Shown in pieces: positions 23,155 to 26,119 of a DNA stretch of 26,119 nt (its first letter is position 1; every line of letters starts with the position of its first letter). Both the position numbers and the translations under genes were made by a program. A model generated the notes under the pieces. That model searched no databases. It saw only the letters and a program-made list of their open reading frames with translations, and was not told the origin of the DNA. Source of the stretch: CAZKZZ01 sp964557375 (lineage in GTDB: Bacteria; Spirochaetota; Spirochaetia; SPDA01; CAZJBZ01); assembly GCA_964557375.1 (NCBI GenBank), contig CAZKZZ010000036.1, positions 1 to 26,119 on the forward strand. The letters are read 5' to 3'.

Positions 23155-24558
23155 ATGTCAAAACCAAATATCATCCTCATCAACTGTGACGACCTAGGCT
23201 ATGGGGATCTCGGCTGTTATGGTTCGACTGTAAACAGTACACCGGCCATTGATACGCTTGCAGCAGAAGGAGTGAAGTTCACCGACTTCTATATGGCCTC
23301 GCCTTTGTGTACACCTTCAAGAGGTGCCATGCTCACAGGATGTTATCCTCCCCGGATAAACTTCGGCTCCTTCGGCGAAGAGAAAATGAGGAACTTATTC
23401 CCCGGACGGGAAGAGAAAGAGAAAGCATGGGTGTTATTCCCCGGTATGGGAGAAGGACTCAACCCGGAGGAATATACGATTGGACAGCTCATGAAGGACA
23501 GCGGTTATTCTACTAAAATAGTCGGGAAATGGCACTGCGGCGATCAGCCGGAATTTCTGCCTACTAATTTTGGGTTCGACAGTTACTACGGACTGCCCTA
23601 TTCCAACGACATGGGCAGGCAAGTAGGCCGGACCGAAAATCCACCTCTGCCGCTTATCCGTGATACGGAAGTCATTCAGCAGCAGCCGGACCAGACATCT
23701 TTGACCGAAAGGTATCTCGAAGAGGCTGTCGGTTTCCTTCGCCAAAACAAAGATAAACCTTTCTTTCTTTATTTTGCACATATGTATGTGCATCTTCCTC
23801 TCTATGTTCCAAAGCGGTTTCTCAAAGAATCGAAAAACGGTCCATACGGAGCTGCCGTTGAATGTATCGATTGGGTTACCGCCGTACTCATGAAAGAGTT
23901 GGAAGAGCTGGGAATCGAATCGAATACGATGGTAATTTTCACAAGTGACAATGGGTCACGTGTGCAGGGCGAGGGAGGTTCGAACGGGTCCCTACGCGGA
24001 ATCAAAGGAGATACATGGGAGGGCGGAATGCGGTTGCCGTTCATAATTCGCTGGCCGGACAAAATTAAAGAGGGCCAAGTATGCAATGGTCTATCGACTT
24101 CGTTGGATTTGTTGCCGAGCATCGCCGCAATTATAAAGAGGGACTTGCCTGGTGATAAAACTATAGACGGTATGGATATAAGTAATCTTTTCTTTGATGC
24201 GTCTGCGGTGAGTCCCCGGGAAACGTTTTTCTACTATAAAATGGATATGCTCGAAGCGGTTAGGCATAATAATTGGAAACTTCACGTCTCTAAAGATAGA
24301 ATTCCAATACAAGAAATGTATAATCTGGAAAAAGACCCAAGTGAAAAGAATAATATGTATGATTCACACCCGGATATCGTAAAAAAACTTAAAAAGCTTC
24401 TCGAACAGAGTCGTAATGATATTGGAGATTCGTTACACGAGATGGAGGGAGAAAACAGAAGACCGTGCGGGACGGTAGATAATCCAAAACCCCTAACCAA
24501 CTTTGACGAATTATATCCGTATTTCATTGCGGAATATGACCTTCCGGGATGGGGTTGA
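23155..24558 (+). CDS. Type I (formylglycine) sulfatase, arylsulfatase A-like
   Basis: This 467-residue sulfatase carries C52-T-P-S-R56 in SPLCTPSRGAMLTG, the Cys-type formylglycine motif. Metal- and substrate-site residues are D12-D13 (NCDDLGYGDLGCYG), K125 and H127 (GKWHCG), H209 and H213 (FAHMYVHLPLY), D265-N266 (FTSDNGS) and K284 (RGIKGDTWEGG). It belongs to the arylsulfatase A/GalNAc-sulfatase-like branch, unlike the choline-sulfatase-like enzyme at 5359-6909, with DD/DN metal pairs instead of D/DH. There is no signal peptide, so a cytoplasmic enzyme acting after uptake is inferred. It is the fourth gene of the operon and precedes the ROK repressor. Maturation needs a formylglycine-generating enzyme or anaerobic maturase encoded elsewhere. 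Confidence 0.94.
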   Translation: MSKPNIILINCDDLGYGDLGCYGSTVNSTPAIDTLAAEGVKFTDFYMASPLCTPSRGAMLTGCYPPRINFGSFGEEKMRNLFPGREEKEKAWVLFPGMGEGLNPEEYTIGQLMKDSGYSTKIVGKWHCGDQPEFLPTNFGFDSYYGLPYSNDMGRQVGRTENPPLPLIRDTEVIQQQPDQTSLTERYLEEAVGFLRQNKDKPFFLYFAHMYVHLPLYVPKRFLKESKNGPYGAAVECIDWVTAVLMKELEELGIESNTMVIFTSDNGSRVQGEGGSNGSLRGIKGDTWEGGMRLPFIIRWPDKIKEGQVCNGLSTSLDLLPSIAAIIKRDLPGDKTIDGMDISNLFFDASAVSPRETFFYYKMDMLEAVRHNNWKLHVSKDRIPIQEMYNLEKDPSEKNNMYDSHPDIVKKLKKLLEQSRNDIGDSLHEMEGENRRPCGTVDNPKPLTNFDELYPYFIAEYDLPGWG

Positions 24559-24634
24559 ACAATTATGGCATATACTTTCAATATTAGTTACATTGCATAC
24601 AAAAAAAAAGCTAATTGTAGTAGAGAAAAAGAGT

Positions 24635-25876
24635 GTGATTAGAGAGTTACCGAACAAGATCGAAGTAAAAGTATCGGAGAAATCAGTTCTACGAATTATT
24701 GAACAATTTGGACCGGTAACAAAAAACGATATTTCCAACCATCTTGATAGTTCACTTACAACAATTTCTAGAATTCTCAAATCTCTAGAAGAGAAAAACC
24801 TCATCATTGAAGAAAATAGAAATGAAGCCGGAGGAAGAAAAGCGCTCACCTATATAATCAATCCTCATCCCATTTTTTCCTTCGGAGCATATATTACTCC
24901 TGATCTCTACGGTATCGGCATATGCAATGTAGGTGGAGACATTATAGAAAAAAAGGAATTCCCATTTACAAAAGAGACAAAACCGCTCGATGTAGCGGAA
25001 CGCTTTGCCGCCTTTATAAAATCAGCCAAACATAAGAGCACCATTAATACTGATGATATTCTCGGTATCGGATTAGCAGTCATGGGCCCGATATTAAAAA
25101 GCAAAGGAATTATGTATCATCCCCTGCATCTGCGGTACCCTGAATGGGATGTTGTCTCAATAAGAGACCTCCTAGAGATGAAAACAGGATTTCGAACTTG
25201 GATCGACAGTCTCACTGAAACTGCTCTGTTAAGTGAGCTCATATACGGAGAGGACAGAAACAGGACATCTTCGGCATACGTATGGATGGATAGAGGCATC
25301 GGCTGTGGAATCTATTCTCATGGAGTGCTGGGGATGGGGAGTGTTGATACGAGCAGCAGTATTGGACATATTATTATCGATTTTCAAGGTGAACAGTGCC
25401 TTTGCGGTAAGAGAGGGTGTTTGGAAACATACGCTTCGATAGATTCCATTGTATCGGGCATCCTCGGCATATATCCCGACACCGAACAAAAAATAAAAAA
25501 ATATAGAAAGAAAGAAAATGTAGATGCAAATATCTGGGAATCAACACCAGAACTACATGCCGTACGTGAAGTTTTTAATGAATCTATTTCAATCCCTAAA
25601 ATACGTGAATACTATGAAAAATTAGTTGATGCAATTGCAGTTGCACTTTTTAATTTTATTCATTTGACGAGACCGGAGCGGATTTTTTACGGCGGTAGAA
25701 CAATTGAACAGCTTGATTTCCTTTTCCATGAAGCAATGAAGAAAACAAAAGAACAATATCTTCCAGAAACTTTTGAGGACATACAGTTCATAAAAAGCAA
25801 ATTTACAGGCGACTTGCTTTTTAGGGGCGCCGGGTTTCTCCCTCTAAACGATTATCTACAAATCGTTCAGTTTTAG
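24635..25876 (+). CDS. ROK-family transcriptional repressor (NagC/XylR type)
   Basis: The protein has a winged helix (SEKSVLRIIEQFGPVTKNDI, then SNHLDSSLTTISRILKSLEE) followed by a sugar-kinase-like ROK domain. The zinc motif is CLCGKRGCLETYAS. The kinase phosphate motif DxGGT is missing (VGGDIIEK instead) and the catalytic N-D is replaced in WIDSLTETALLSE, so it should bind but not phosphorylate a sugar. The start is uncertain: GTG at 24635 gives 413 residues, normal for the family. TTG 24503 or ATG 24536 would lie inside the sulfatase gene and add an untypical leader. It closes the second ABC-sulfatase operon and probably represses it through the inverted repeat at 19953-19975. It is among the most AT-rich genes of the window. 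Confidence 0.9.
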   Translation: MIRELPNKIEVKVSEKSVLRIIEQFGPVTKNDISNHLDSSLTTISRILKSLEEKNLIIEENRNEAGGRKALTYIINPHPIFSFGAYITPDLYGIGICNVGGDIIEKKEFPFTKETKPLDVAERFAAFIKSAKHKSTINTDDILGIGLAVMGPILKSKGIMYHPLHLRYPEWDVVSIRDLLEMKTGFRTWIDSLTETALLSELIYGEDRNRTSSAYVWMDRGIGCGIYSHGVLGMGSVDTSSSIGHIIIDFQGEQCLCGKRGCLETYASIDSIVSGILGIYPDTEQKIKKYRKKENVDANIWESTPELHAVREVFNESISIPKIREYYEKLVDAIAVALFNFIHLTRPERIFYGGRTIEQLDFLFHEAMKKTKEQYLPETFEDIQFIKSKFTGDLLFRGAGFLPLNDYLQIVQF

Positions 25877-25921
25877 CGCTGAAACTTCACCATTTTAAAC
25901 AAGTTGAAAACTTCCGTATAC

Positions 25922-26119
25922 TCAATCCTCCAAAATAATAATTTCCACCCGGCGGTTTCTGGCCCGGTTCTCTTCGGTATCGTTTGGGGCTATCGGGTCG
26001 GTCCCTCCCCGGCCTTCGTAGATGAACCGTCTCGCCTCAATTCCGCTCGATATCAAATAATCGATGATCACCTTGGCCCGCTCCTCGGATAAATTGAACT
26101 GGCTTTCTGCAGTACCCAC
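25922..26119 (-). CDS. OmpA-family C-terminal domain protein, 5' part outside window
   Basis: Only the last 65 residues are visible, and the frame stays open to the window edge. The pattern NLSEERAKVIIDYLISSGIE, then ARRFIYEGRGGTDPIAPNDT and NRARNRRVEIIILED, is the second half of the OmpA-like peptidoglycan-binding domain, including the conserved RA and NRRVEI elements. Such domains anchor outer-membrane or periplasmic proteins to the cell wall. The N-terminal partner domain cannot be seen. It converges on the ROK gene, with 45 bp between the two stops and no clear terminator. Its composition looks more like the left part of the window than the AT-rich operon beside it. Confidence 0.88.
   Translation of the reverse strand: MGTAESQFNLSEERAKVIIDYLISSGIEARRFIYEGRGGTDPIAPNDTEENRARNRRVEIIILED

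Noticed and set aside
25883..25905. AACTT...AAGTT as a terminator between the ROK and OmpA genes
   Set aside because: Five A/T-rich pairs with a 13-base loop would not form a stable terminator.

Overview
The window reads as a chromosomal stretch of a carbohydrate-using spirochaete (Spirochaetales, probably an anaerobic marine or saline free-living type). This is inferred from the style of the genes, not from a marker gene. Two ABC substrate-binding proteins and a FecR-like protein have signal peptides followed by a GQQE/GQKE-type motif, which I associate from memory with Spirochaetaceae exported proteins. The content is dominated by sugar uptake, sulfatases and sugar regulators. There are no rRNA, tRNA or CRISPR features and no intact transposon that I can see.

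Region A (1-7667, all minus strand) is one likely operon: a FadR-type GntR regulator, a sulfatase, a CUT1 sugar ABC transporter (binding protein and two permeases, no ATPase), a URO-D-fold protein and a sorbitol/xylitol-type polyol dehydrogenase cut by the window edge. A near-perfect 33-bp inverted repeat sits on the regulator's own promoter. Divergent to it, 7878-9158 encodes a LarA-like nickel-pincer racemase with all its key catalytic residues.

Region B (9223-11255) holds a double-receiver GGDEF diguanylate cyclase (plus strand) and a convergent exported FecR-domain protein (minus strand), each with its own recognisable promoter.

Region C (11329-18983, minus strand) looks like a sugar-catabolic regulon: a second URO-D-like protein on its own promoter, then an operon of a fucose/arabinose-isomerase-like protein, a large PHP/DUF3604-type protein, a LacI regulator and an FGGY sugar kinase. 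The two promoters share an unusual array of 11-bp, helically phased repeats that directly abut the -10 box.

Region D (about 19.1-25.9 kb, plus strand) is visibly more AT-rich, most clearly at its right end. It carries a VapBC-like toxin-antitoxin pair, a decayed 3' end of another PHP/DUF3604 gene on the minus strand (19807-19905), and a second operon: CUT1 binding protein, two permeases, a second sulfatase and a ROK repressor. A perfect 9-bp inverted repeat lies just downstream of the operon promoter. The window closes with the C-terminal end of an OmpA-domain protein on the minus strand.

Together the genes suggest two independently regulated modules for import and desulfation of sulfated glycans or sugars, flanking an isomerase/kinase module for an unidentified sugar. 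The substrates cannot be read from the sequence. No gap between genes exceeds about 210 bp.
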